From: Mucilaginibacter ginsenosidivorax
GTDB lineage: Bacteria > Bacteroidota > Bacteroidia > Sphingobacteriales > Sphingobacteriaceae
NCBI RefSeq assembly: GCF_007971525.1
Contig: NZ_CP042437.1
Coordinates: 3,658,001-3,722,000, forward strand
DNA: 64,000 nt
Direction: 5' to 3'
Below, piece by piece: positions 37,942-46,268 of this stretch. Both the position numbers and the translations under genes were made by a program. The notes under the pieces are model-generated. The model did no database searches. It worked only from the letters and a program-made list of their open reading frames with translations, and was not told where the DNA came from. The number at the start of each line of letters is the position of its first letter. The stretch's first letter is position 1.

Positions 37942-38316
37942 TCCTCCTGAATAATATACTCCCAACACACACAGTCATTGCACCGCTTAAACAACCGGAG
38001 CTTAAAGCAGGGAAAACGGTCAAGGGCGGGGCAAGCCTATAAAAAAACAAAACAACCCCGCCCCGTTCATATACCCTTTACCGTTTTCCTGCGTGAGCTA
38101 ATTTTGTGACCGCGGTGCTGTGACTAACCGATAACCCGCGCCGGGAAAGGCAGGTGTGTATGAGGAACGAATACACTCCTGCACGTGCGGCAGCGAGGCT
38201 GGCGGCGAAATGAAACCCGGAGCGCAGCGCGTGGTGTAATGAAGCCGCCTGCCGCAGCTGAATGGTCACTCTCTTCTATCAAAAACAAGAATATCTATTT
38301 ATAATAGCACACTGCT
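37942..38316. other. Non-coding, GC-rich gap between the XRE gene and the relaxase-like gene
   Basis: 375 bp between convergent genes. The first third holds a nested inverted repeat (38011-38089). The rest (about 38090-38270) is clearly more GC-rich than the surrounding cargo, with several CGC- and GCAG-rich words. No gene found. Confidence 0.5.
38011..38089. repeat. Nested inverted repeat
   Basis: Outer arms GGAAAACGGT (38011-38020) and ACCGTTTTCC (38080-38089), inner arms GGGCGGGG (38024-38031) and CCCCGCCC (38056-38063), both perfect. It may be a bidirectional terminator between convergent genes, or part of the element's replication or transfer control. Confidence 0.7.
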
Positions 38317-39291
38317 TCAACGCGAGATCTGCTGGCCCTGGGATTTTTTCTTTCGTCTTTTCTTTTTCTCCATCTCGCTTTCCGGGACAATATTAGCACC
38401 TCCTGTATACATTGGTTCCAGCATCACTTCCAGGAAGCTCGCGGCTGTCTTACCTGCTGCGGACAGCATCCCCGCCGTTGAGGTAAACAAGCCCTCCGCG
38501 ACTCCCATGGCCAGTTCATTAGCCACCGACCTGCTTTCATAATTCTGCGAAGCACCTTCGGCTAATATGCCCAGTTGTTCCCGTTGTGATAGCTCCCCGT
38601 TCTTCTGCACATTGGCATAGGCCATCGTATCTTTTAGCTGCCTGTCAAATCCAAACAGGCGGTCAAAAACAGATTCCCCGCTCTGTTTGAATGCTACCCG
38701 GTCAAACTGCCCCATTTTTTTAGAATGCGCTGCATTCTTTCCTCTTGAAGTATTCATCGGGCTAAGCTTGATCTTATTGGTTATATCCTTACGGCTTACG
38801 ATAACCTGAACATGCATTTGCTCACCCTCTTTACGTTCGCCCCGCTGTTTCAAACCTTGTTTTACCTCCGGGTCGGTATAGCTGTAGTAACGGTAGTTTT
38901 CCAGCTTGGCAAACCATAACAGGTCTTCGTTACTGTTCACACCATCCCGGTTGAAGTTTTTTGCATAGGCATCCATCACCCTGACTGCAAAGCCTTTCAT
39001 TTGTTCTTTAGCACCCTCCTCGCCATACTGTTCTTTCAGAAACCTGATCTCTTTCTGGCTCGGGCTGATATTGACCAGGAAAAACTTTGCATCGTCTTTA
39101 CCCAGTTTGGCGACATTATCATCGATACTGCGCATCACCTGGTAAGGCTCGATCCTGATCTGCTGACCATTGAACCAGTATTCAGGTTCCTGCTTATGAT
39201 CAATTCTGTTTTCTTTTTCCAGGTAATTTACCAGCCCCGCGCTGCTGCCTTTGTTCGCCGCTTCCTTGCTGTCTGTGATATTGATAAACAT
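38317..39291 (-). CDS. DUF5712-type mobilization (relaxase-like) protein
   Basis: 324 residues. The N-terminal FINITDSKEAANKGSSAGLV, NYLEKENRI, FFLVNISPSQKEIRFLKE and HVQVIVSRKDITNKIKLSP are the conserved blocks of the DUF5712 family found with BfmA/BtgA in Bacteroidota mobilizable elements. HVQVIVSRKD resembles the metal-binding His-containing strand of MOB relaxases. The tail is strongly basic (KKKRRKKK). It should nick or bind oriT so the island can be mobilized by a helper. The partner gene lies 41 bp upstream. The family's exact biochemistry is inferred from context. Confidence 0.85.
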   Translation of the reverse strand: MFINITDSKEAANKGSSAGLVNYLEKENRIDHKQEPEYWFNGQQIRIEPYQVMRSIDDNVAKLGKDDAKFFLVNISPSQKEIRFLKEQYGEEGAKEQMKGFAVRVMDAYAKNFNRDGVNSNEDLLWFAKLENYRYYSYTDPEVKQGLKQRGERKEGEQMHVQVIVSRKDITNKIKLSPMNTSRGKNAAHSKKMGQFDRVAFKQSGESVFDRLFGFDRQLKDTMAYANVQKNGELSQREQLGILAEGASQNYESRSVANELAMGVAEGLFTSTAGMLSAAGKTAASFLEVMLEPMYTGGANIVPESEMEKKKRRKKKSQGQQISR

Positions 39292-39332
39292 ATTGCCCCC
39301 TAACCCCCTAAAGGGGGAATTAAAATACGTGA

Positions 39333-39884
39333 TTAAAGCAAACTGACCTGTGACCTGGTAACAGCGATCAGCTCATCTTTCTCCCGGCCCGATGTCATCA
39401 TCCCGAAAGCCTCCCTGGATTTGATATAACCGTCAAGGATGAACAGGAACTGTTTTTTCAGGTGTTCCTTACTTTTTTGGCTTTTCAAGATGGTTTCCAT
39501 CAGCGCATCTATTCCGGTTAACTTTTGCGCCAGGGCATGCTGGTTATTCAGCAAGTCCGTGTTCGCCTTGAGAATTTGCGTATTAAAACGTTCGATGATC
39601 TTGGCCTGTGATACAGATACCCTGTCCATTTCTGTTTTGATCGGAATGAGCAGCATGTTCTCCTGGCTTTTGATAAAACCAATATACTGCTGGTGGTTCT
39701 TCATCAACGCATTTTTTAATAATTCATCATTCAGGTCCAGGGGATCTTTCTTGCTTTTATAAAAGTAATCGACCATCTGGATAAACACCTGCCGCTTCGT
39801 CCTGCCCAGTTTAAGGGCGATCTTTTCAAACTTCTGATCTACCGTAACCGGGTATCTCACTGATCTCACATTAATATCTTCCAT
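39333..39884 (-). CDS. BfmA/BtgA family mobilization accessory protein
   Basis: 183 residues. The N-terminus VRSVRYPVTVDQKFEKIALK, LGRTKRQVFIQMVDYFY is a ribbon-helix-helix-like DNA-binding unit; the rest is a long helical, coiled-coil-rich arm. The BfmA/BtgA proteins bind near oriT and help the relaxase. It is the first gene of the two-gene mobilization operon, and the non-coding region immediately upstream (39885-40197) contains the repeats expected of an oriT. Confidence 0.88.
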   Translation of the reverse strand: MEDINVRSVRYPVTVDQKFEKIALKLGRTKRQVFIQMVDYFYKSKKDPLDLNDELLKNALMKNHQQYIGFIKSQENMLLIPIKTEMDRVSVSQAKIIERFNTQILKANTDLLNNQHALAQKLTGIDALMETILKSQKSKEHLKKQFLFILDGYIKSREAFGMMTSGREKDELIAVTRSQVSLL

Positions 39885-40197
39885 GTTAATCTTTTCAAAC
39901 CGACCAAATAGCTGTTTATACAGTTATGCTTTTATTCTTATGTACAGGATACCCAATAGTATCCTGTTTTCTTTTATTACATAGGCGGAAACGCCCTAAG
40001 TATCCCCGGAGGATACGTAAACCCCCCGTAGCGAAGCGTAGGGCAAGCAAAGTAGGGCTCTGCCCAACTTCCGCTTGCTCACTCCGCTTTCGCGAAGCGA
40101 CCACCGCGAAGCTCACCTATTATTAGCTGTTTAGTTACACTGCTATGAAGGTGCAACGCAGTACCACTGCACGGGTACTCAGCTACATGGATACAGC
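39885..40197. other. Candidate oriT region upstream of the mobilization genes
   Basis: 313 bp without a gene. CAGGATAC/GTATCCTG (39945-39952, 39959-39966) is a perfect inverted repeat, and the same GTATCC/GGATAC word recurs as another inverted pair at about 40000-40017. Several CGAAGCG/CGCTTCG words follow (about 40030-40110). A non-coding, hairpin-rich region next to bfmA/btgA is where oriT lies in related elements. The nick site cannot be assigned. Confidence 0.5.
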
Positions 40198-40527
40198 TCA
40201 TCCCGCTGCCTCCCATCCGGCAGGCCAGTAAACCTGGCTGCCGAGTTTAGGGTGGTAAGACGGTTGGTAACGGATGTAGCCGAATGCATCAAGTTCCTTT
40301 ATGCATTTATGGTAAGTGGCAATGGATGCTATTTTGCTGTAGCCCATCAGCGCCTTCCGCGTTACCGCGAAAGGGCTGGCAAAGCCGTTGCGCTGCCAGA
40401 GAATGAATAAGCCTGTGAACAGGCTGTTATGCGTTGCATTCAGCCGTTGGTCCCGGCTCATGCGCCTAAGCAGTCTGCCGTAGCCGGCAAGTTCTGTTCC
40501 TGTTGTAGCTTTGCCCTCTGGTTTCAT
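40198..40527 (-). CDS. Small hypothetical, probable winged-helix protein of the mobile element
   Basis: 109 residues. RLNATHNSLFTGLFILWQRN, AVTRKALMGYSKIASIATYH and IKELDAFGYIRYQPSYHP look like a winged-helix in which a recognition helix is followed by a beta wing (YIRYQPSYHPKLGSQVYW). It overlaps the stop/start of the upstream helix-turn-helix gene by 4 bp (ATGA), so the pair is translationally coupled. A role in element replication or gene control is likely but not shown. Confidence 0.7.
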   Translation of the reverse strand: MKPEGKATTGTELAGYGRLLRRMSRDQRLNATHNSLFTGLFILWQRNGFASPFAVTRKALMGYSKIASIATYHKCIKELDAFGYIRYQPSYHPKLGSQVYWPAGWEAAG

Positions 40528-40790
40528 TTGGCACCTCCTTCCAGCAGTTTGTTGATATCGTCCTGCTTATAGTAGATCAGGCTGCCGATACGCGTAAAGC
40601 TTAGTGTCCCGTTGATACGCAGGTTCTGTAATGTCCCCGGCGATATCTTCAGCAGCTTCCTCACCTCGTTGCTTTTGAGCCATTTTTTTGATACGCCCTG
40701 CCCATCCATGGGCACGAGTTTTTTGATTTCTGTTAACAGCCTGCTCTCTAATTCCTGCAGGTCTGCTTTCGTGATCAGTTCCACATTCAT
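40524..40790 (-). CDS. Helix-turn-helix (excisionase-like) DNA-binding protein
   Basis: 88 residues. WLKSNEVRKLLKISPGTLQN, LRINGTLSFTRIGSLIYYKQ, DDINKLL is the MerR/excisionase-type HTH_17 domain common in Bacteroidota integrative elements. The N-terminal 35 residues form a helix (LQELESRLLTEIKKLV). Candidate roles are directionality factor for the integrase or regulator of the mobilization genes. Confidence 0.85.
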   Translation of the reverse strand: MNVELITKADLQELESRLLTEIKKLVPMDGQGVSKKWLKSNEVRKLLKISPGTLQNLRINGTLSFTRIGSLIYYKQDDINKLLEGGAK

Positions 40791-40938
40791 CTTTCCCTCC
40801 TAGTCTTGATTAAATTATTAACCTGTTCAGTCATTGCATCAAAAAGCGTTGCCTGAACAGTACGAAGGCAAAAGTAAAGACATAATGAGCGGAATGAATG
40901 ACCAATGGAGGCGTTTGGTCATAGATGGTAAGATGGTA

Positions 40939-41697
40939 CTACTTCTTATCCTTAAGGATTATCTTAAAAAGCTTGTCGCGTTCGGCTATTTCAATGTACT
41001 TCGACGGCTTATCGTTTTTCCGGGCTGGAAAATAGTTCCTCGCTGTGTCAATTGAGATTGGCTTATCCCCATGCATAAAATATTTGGCGATCATTTTATA
41101 CCAGGGGCTTTGCCCCTGCGAGCTGACCAATTTTGTTTTTTCCGAGGTTAGGCTTTGCATCTGGTTCACCAGGTCCATGAACGCTGCTATGTAGCCGTTA
41201 GTGATAACGACCTTTTCGTTGGCATCGAATTCCTTTGCCTGTTTTAATTGCGCTTCCAGCTCTGCGATTCGTTGCTTTAGCTGGGCGATCAATTTGTCCT
41301 TTTCGCCGATGACTGATTCTAAGGGCTCAATTTTGTGCCATTGGTCTATCGTTTTTAGGAACTCTAAAAATGATTCAAGTTTCCTTGTCTGTTCAAGCCC
41401 ATTAGCATATTTCGCTGAGAAGGGGTCTTGGCGTTTAAAGTGGCGGATGCGGCTGGTGACGATGTCGTGGACATGGTTGAAGAAATTCTCTTCGCTTTCG
41501 GGATTGGCTGTTAAATAATAATCTAGCTGGTAATCGTAAAATTGGTTGTATTCTGTCACGTCTATCTTGTAAACTTTCAGCAAAAAGAAATTGTCTTCTA
41601 ACCTCCGGTTGCTAAAGAATGCTCGCCCGATATCGTATCGATGAACAGAATAATCAAAGGGTTTACGGAACTTAAAAAAATGATTCTGTACAAGCAT
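40939..41697 (-). CDS. Hypothetical coiled-coil protein of the mobile element
   Basis: 252 residues. The N-terminal half is rich in aromatic residues (HFFKFRKPFDYSVHRYDIGR, YNQFYDYQLDYYL). Residues about 125-165 form a coiled coil (EKDKLIAQLKQRIAELEAQL), and the C-terminus (YFMHGDKPISIDTARNYFPA, DKPSKYIEI) is a small domain resembling the C-terminal segment of proteins seen in other Bacteroidota elements. No enzymatic motif. It lies upstream of the helix-turn-helix pair, separated by about 150 bp. Confidence 0.65.
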   Translation of the reverse strand: MLVQNHFFKFRKPFDYSVHRYDIGRAFFSNRRLEDNFFLLKVYKIDVTEYNQFYDYQLDYYLTANPESEENFFNHVHDIVTSRIRHFKRQDPFSAKYANGLEQTRKLESFLEFLKTIDQWHKIEPLESVIGEKDKLIAQLKQRIAELEAQLKQAKEFDANEKVVITNGYIAAFMDLVNQMQSLTSEKTKLVSSQGQSPWYKMIAKYFMHGDKPISIDTARNYFPARKNDKPSKYIEIAERDKLFKIILKDKK

Positions 41698-41977
41698 CGC
41701 AGAGCGTATTTATTTCAAAACAGTATAAATGGGGATATGGTTTACTAAGGTTTCTCCATTCTGGATGTCTTTTTAATAAATTCATTACAGAGCATACCGC
41801 CAGTATTATTCATTTCCACTAAACTTACATAAGGGTTAGTATTTGAAATGAAGATAGTTGGTTTTCCACTCGCATTCAAATGCAGCGGAGTAGGTATTAA
41901 ATTCCGACTGGTAAATGAAGAATATAAGTTAGGCTCTACAGCCTAAGGCAGCATTTTTTCGTATATTTAAGTAATAA

Positions 41978-41998
41978 ATCGCCGCACGGTGCGGCGAT
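41978..41998. repeat. 21-bp GC-rich palindrome
   Basis: ATCGCCGCAC and GTGCGGCGAT are perfect reverse complements around a single G at 41988, in an otherwise A/T-rich gap. Possible protein-binding site or boundary of the defence cargo. Confidence 0.6.
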
Positions 41999-42156
41999 GT
42001 GCTGGCTGCCACACTTGACATATTTACCTCTGTTTATAATTACTTTAACAAAAGTAAAAGGCAGCTACTTTTTATTGTAACTTCTCCATAATAAGTAGCC
42101 CACGCCGGACACGTGTCGAAGGGCATTTTGTATCGTATTCATCACGGGCGTATTGG

Positions 42157-42188
42157 AATAAAGCGGCTTTGCCAGTCGCTTTATTTGT
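42157..42188 (+). terminator. Terminator-like hairpin before the nuclease-STAND gene
   Basis: AATAAAGCG (42157-42165) pairs with CGCTTTATT (42177-42185), followed by T. It may insulate the downstream gene from read-through. Confidence 0.5.
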
Positions 42189-42290
42189 CTATTAGGATTG
42201 AGCTTTAAAATTAAAATTGGAATCCTCTTATTTGTTTGATTTTCAATTGATTATAAATAATTTATTTAAGTTTATAAATCTATTTCTGAT

Positions 42291-44519
42291 ATGACCAAAT
42301 ATAATTTTTCAACGCTGAACAGTTCGGACCTGGAAGATTTGGCTTGTGAACTACTTAACGCTGAAAACAAAAGACTTCAAAACGGTATTTTTTACCGAAC
42401 ATTCAAGGCTGGCAAAGACCGGGGGATCGATTTCCGATATGCTACTGAACAAAATGAAAACTTAATTATCGGCCAAGTAAAACATTACCTCGAAAGTGGT
42501 ACTAAATTATTATTTAGTGATCTTAAAAATAAAGAACTTCCTAAAGTCATCAAACTGGCGCCTAGTCGCTATCTAATAGTAACCTCCTTAAGCCTGTCGG
42601 TATCGGATGTCGATACTATCTACGAAATTTTCTCTCCTTATATCAAAAGCAAGCAAGATATCTACGGGCGAGAAGCCTTAAACCAGTTGCTTGAATTACA
42701 CCCAGACGTACTAGATAATCATTTTAAGCTTTGGTTCTCCAGTACAGCTGTATTAAAGCGGATAGTAGCTTTCGAACAATTGGGAAGGTCCCAAGAATTT
42801 ACGACCGCTTACTTGACTAAAAAAATCCGCATATATGTGCAAACCCCTTCGTTTGGAATGGCCAGGCGGCTATTAAATAAGTACCAAGTACTTATTATAA
42901 CGGGCGAACCGGGTGCCGGTAAGACTACTCTCGCAGAATTACTGTTGTATGAATTCCTCAAAGACAGTTACCAACTAACTTATATTTTAGATGATATTAA
43001 AGACGTTGAAAAAACAATTAAACCTGACGATAGCAGGCAACTTTATTATTTCGACGATTTCTTAGGTCATAATTCGGCGGAAATACAAAAGCTTAGGGCA
43101 GCAGAAACAGCTTTGTTATACATTGTGAAAAGAATACAACGCTATCCAAATAAATTGTTGGTCATGACGACTAGAAAGTTCATTTTCAATGAGGCTTTAG
43201 CGCAATCGCAGCGAATGACTGATCAAGAATTTGGTAACTTCGAATTTATCGTTGACTTAAAGCATTATTCGAAAGACCAGAAATTGCAACTATTCAGGAA
43301 TCACGTTGAGGTTTCGAAATTGCAACCCAAGATGAAGAGGATTGCTGGCACACCTGAGATAGAAAACTTTATCATTAACCACAAAAATTTCTCGCCACGA
43401 TCCGTAGAGTATATTACTACAGCTAGCAGGGTAAGTAAGCTGGATTGTAACCATTACGAAAAATACATACGCGACAATTTTAACGCGCCGGACGAAATAT
43501 GGCGAGAGGCTTATGAACAACAGATCTCAGAATACGACCGCATCTTACTCAATACAATATTTAGCTTAGGTGACCACGCCACATTTAAGAAGATAGAAAA
43601 AGCCTTCGAAGCGCGATTGCGTTATCATAGGGAGAATCATCAGTCCGCTACACCACTGTATGCTTTTAAAATTAGCTTCCGTAGGCTGACGAAAGGATTT
43701 ATAGACAAAGATTATAGCAAATATGGAAAAGTGTTTAAATTCAGTAACAATTCCTTAGTAGATTTTCTATATAAATATTTTTTAAACGAACCTGAAGAAG
43801 TGAAATACATTATTAAATCAGCGTTGTACCTTAACCAGTTATACAGCAGATTTTATCCTTTATTAGGCTCGGAAACTCGCTATAAAACTACTACAGAACT
43901 TAAGGATCGATTGGCCTTCGGTAAATTCGAAAAGACGTCTAATAAGGACCATCAGAGGTTGTTTTTGGTAATCATGCGTTACAAATATGACTTAAACAAG
44001 ATCACGGTAGGGCATATCTGTGCGGAATTAGCTTCAATTAGAAATTTTGGAGATGCGTGCGTTGATGACTATGCATTTTCACAACTGGAACTTTTCTTAG
44101 AAGGTGTAAATCACCCCTTGCTCATTGAAACAATCCAAAAAATCGGGACAAAGATTTTTGAGCCACTGTTCTACCCAGATATTATATCAGAATACGTGGT
44201 CGAACTTTGTCAGTTAATCAAAATTAGATTTGCTGTTGATCCCGCTCCATTGTTCAAAATGCATCGGACGGACTACGAAGCAAATATCGTCGATGAGTTG
44301 ATGGAGCAGATGGAAGCAGAATTCGATAATGCAGATGATGATATTGATTTGCCTTTCATAATTGAGAAATACCAAAAACGTATTTCCGAATTGCAAAGCT
44401 TTGGCATCCAAGTGAACCGTCATGTTCCAAATTTGAACAGTCGTTTCATTTCGCCTCAAGATTTTAGAAATTTGTTAAACGAGCAGGACCCTGACGACTT
44501 AAGCTTCTTCAAAATTTAA
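42291..44519 (+). CDS. PD-(D/E)XK nuclease fused to a STAND-type ATPase, candidate single-gene anti-phage protein
   Basis: 742 residues, no signal peptide. Residues 1-150 form a Mrr-like restriction endonuclease fold: LNSSDLEDLACELLNAEN, RTFKAGKDRGIDFRY with Asp47, and GQVKHY with Gln62 and Lys64 (a D...QxK variant). A P-loop NTPase of the nSTAND3 kind follows: GEPGAGKTT (205-213), Walker B LYYFDDF (251-257) and a TTRKF sensor (293-297). Residues about 350-742 are helical, probably the sensor part. In Avs-like proteins such STAND modules recognise phage proteins and unleash the nuclease. Here the architecture is short and the target unknown. It is isolated from the neighbouring genes by long gaps. 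Confidence 0.8.
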   Translation: MTKYNFSTLNSSDLEDLACELLNAENKRLQNGIFYRTFKAGKDRGIDFRYATEQNENLIIGQVKHYLESGTKLLFSDLKNKELPKVIKLAPSRYLIVTSLSLSVSDVDTIYEIFSPYIKSKQDIYGREALNQLLELHPDVLDNHFKLWFSSTAVLKRIVAFEQLGRSQEFTTAYLTKKIRIYVQTPSFGMARRLLNKYQVLIITGEPGAGKTTLAELLLYEFLKDSYQLTYILDDIKDVEKTIKPDDSRQLYYFDDFLGHNSAEIQKLRAAETALLYIVKRIQRYPNKLLVMTTRKFIFNEALAQSQRMTDQEFGNFEFIVDLKHYSKDQKLQLFRNHVEVSKLQPKMKRIAGTPEIENFIINHKNFSPRSVEYITTASRVSKLDCNHYEKYIRDNFNAPDEIWREAYEQQISEYDRILLNTIFSLGDHATFKKIEKAFEARLRYHRENHQSATPLYAFKISFRRLTKGFIDKDYSKYGKVFKFSNNSLVDFLYKYFLNEPEEVKYIIKSALYLNQLYSRFYPLLGSETRYKTTTELKDRLAFGKFEKTSNKDHQRLFLVIMRYKYDLNKITVGHICAELASIRNFGDACVDDYAFSQLELFLEGVNHPLLIETIQKIGTKIFEPLFYPDIISEYVVELCQLIKIRFAVDPAPLFKMHRTDYEANIVDELMEQMEAEFDNADDDIDLPFIIEKYQKRISELQSFGIQVNRHVPNLNSRFISPQDFRNLLNEQDPDDLSFFKI

Positions 44520-44838
44520 CAACGGATTTAGGATTATAATCAGTTGCTATTTGTTCCAAAACCCCTTTAGGGTCGAGATAAAGTATTAGCCAAATTTGCC
44601 GCCTGCAGCGATTTTGGTTAAGTCTCCGGCCCGTATGAAGAAAACACGCATCTTGGCAATCCGACGGAGAACACCCTAAAGACTGGTTTATCGTCGAGCT
44701 GCTGATGAATTCGAGAACTGTCTATGAAGCATCATAGGATGGCATCTCATGAATTCGTGTTGGGGAGTCAACAATTTCATACTCCTGCTTGGAGCTTCTC
44801 CGATTGTATTGATAATAAATAGTTATCATGTATTCATA
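44520..44838. other. Non-coding gap after the nuclease-STAND gene
   Basis: 319 bp between convergent genes. No gene or clear terminator; nothing else that I can support. Confidence 0.45.
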
Positions 44839-45783
44839 TCAAGCCACTGCAAGTGAGAAATCCATCCTCGGATGTTTGTCAGTCAAAATTTGTTTCTGCT
44901 TTTCCTGGTTGACTTGCGTATAGATTTGAGTTGTGACTATTGAGCTGTGTCCCAGCATTGCCTGGATATACTTGATGTCAACGTCATTTTCAAGTAAAAG
45001 GGTAGCAAAAGAATGCCTAAATGTATGCGGAGTTACTTTTTTGCTGATTTTAGCTTTTACTGAAATCGCATTTACCATGTTACGAATTGATTGATCTGAA
45101 AGTTTGTTTTCAAATCTATTGATCAACAAATAGCCTCCCGATGCAATGATTTTATCTTCAAATAGACAAATGTAAATTTCAATCAACGCCAATGCACCGG
45201 CGTTACAAATTTGAATAACTCTTTCTTTATTTCCTTTGCCCCTTAACATCAAAGAACCGGATTTCCGATCCAAATCAGCCAATTTTAAGTTGGCAATTTC
45301 TGAAACCCGAGCTCCTGTAGAAAAAAGCAGTTCCACGACGGTGGCATTTCGGATTTTTTCCAGGTAGGCATATTTAGATTTTGGAACGTAGCTGATCGAA
45401 TTGTAAGCTTCATTGAGTATAGCCTTTACTTCTTCCTTGTTTAAAGCTTTAGGAAGGCAAATTGCTTCTTTTAAACTTATTCTTATACGACGGATGGGGT
45501 TGACAGAGATAATATCCTCAAATTCAAGGTAGTTAAACATTGCTTTCAGACTGGCAATTTTCCGTTTTACAGTTTTAATTTTCCATCCGGATATTTCCCG
45601 AAGATAATGTTTGAGATGGTGCTTGTTTATTTCTTGTATGACGTCCGGATAGCTATTGTTAAAAACAAAAGATTTAAACTGAATTAAATCTAGATTATAA
45701 AAATAGATCGTCTTTTCGCTCAGATTCTTTTCGTAGCGACAATGTTGTAAAAAACTGTCAATGGCTTGTTGAAGATTGTTCAT
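44839..45783 (-). CDS. Tyrosine recombinase (XerC/XerD-like)
   Basis: 314 residues. N-terminal SAM-like domain (FLQHCRYEKNLSEKTIYFYN), then the catalytic domain with all expected residues: Arg in FSTGARVSEIANL, Lys in RGKGNKERVIQI, His-x-x-Arg in TPHTFRHSFATLL, His in MLGHSSIVTTQ and Tyr in IYTQVNQEKQ. Length and order match XerC/D-type integrases that also occur as cargo or as integron-like recombinases. It is a second recombinase, different from the one that serves the island ends. It may belong to an older or nested element, or act on a site near the 22-bp palindrome 195 bp upstream. Confidence 0.92.
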   Translation of the reverse strand: MNNLQQAIDSFLQHCRYEKNLSEKTIYFYNLDLIQFKSFVFNNSYPDVIQEINKHHLKHYLREISGWKIKTVKRKIASLKAMFNYLEFEDIISVNPIRRIRISLKEAICLPKALNKEEVKAILNEAYNSISYVPKSKYAYLEKIRNATVVELLFSTGARVSEIANLKLADLDRKSGSLMLRGKGNKERVIQICNAGALALIEIYICLFEDKIIASGGYLLINRFENKLSDQSIRNMVNAISVKAKISKKVTPHTFRHSFATLLLENDVDIKYIQAMLGHSSIVTTQIYTQVNQEKQKQILTDKHPRMDFSLAVA

Positions 45784-46268
45784 TTAGTTATAATTAAGTC
45801 CGACGGGAAAATCGCTTATTCGCCTGCATTAACCAAATGAAAAATGATTGCTCTTTAATTTCTATGATATGCGGCTTAGCGCGATCAAGTCAAACCAAAT
45901 TCCGCAAGGATAAACCTTGGAGAGGCGTTTCGAAATGCAGGTAAATTATTCTAACGTTTTAGATTTATGTATTTCTGTACATACATAATTATGTATGTAA
46001 ATTATGGGCTAGATGTTGATAAATTATTTATGTCAACGGTCCGAGAGTTCGGGTCAAAATGGTACCTTTGATTTATCAAAAGTTCTTTAAAACGACTCAA
46101 TTAACCTCAAATTTAGCCCGTGACCTACGCGGTGACTAATAGGTTTTGAAAGATATATATGCTTGAAATATAATGCATTACAGGAGTGGTTCGAGTCCCG
46201 TCCAACTCAAATCCATTTGCTTAAAACCATAAATTCTAAACTTCCTTGAATTTCAGGTTATTTATGAA
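45784..46268. other. Non-coding gap with a perfect palindrome
   Basis: 485 bp without a gene. A perfect 22-bp palindrome lies at 45978-45999 (core ACATACATAATTATGTATGT). A short segment at about 46190-46212 (GGTTCGAGTCCCGTCC) resembles the T arm of a tRNA, but the stem does not pair and no complete tRNA can be folded. Confidence 0.55.
45978..45999. repeat. Perfect 22-bp palindrome upstream of the second recombinase
   Basis: The central 20 bp are ACATACATAATTATGTATGT, with one further matching base pair on each side. It lies 195 bp upstream of the recombinase start. It could be an operator or a recombination site. Confidence 0.65.

Larger units (their letters stand above)
41698..42290. other. 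Long non-coding gap upstream of the nuclease-STAND gene
   Basis: 593 bp. I find no gene. It contains a GC-rich palindrome at 41978-41998 (ATCGCCGCAC / GTGCGGCGAT around one base) and a terminator-like hairpin at 42157-42185. The last 90 bp are A/T-rich and probably hold the promoter of the downstream gene. Confidence 0.5.

Noticed and set aside
46185..46215. A tRNA or att site, from GGTTCGAGTCCCGTCC
   Set aside because: The T-arm stem does not pair over five positions and no acceptor or anticodon arm is nearby. Kept only as part of a low-interest composite-element idea.
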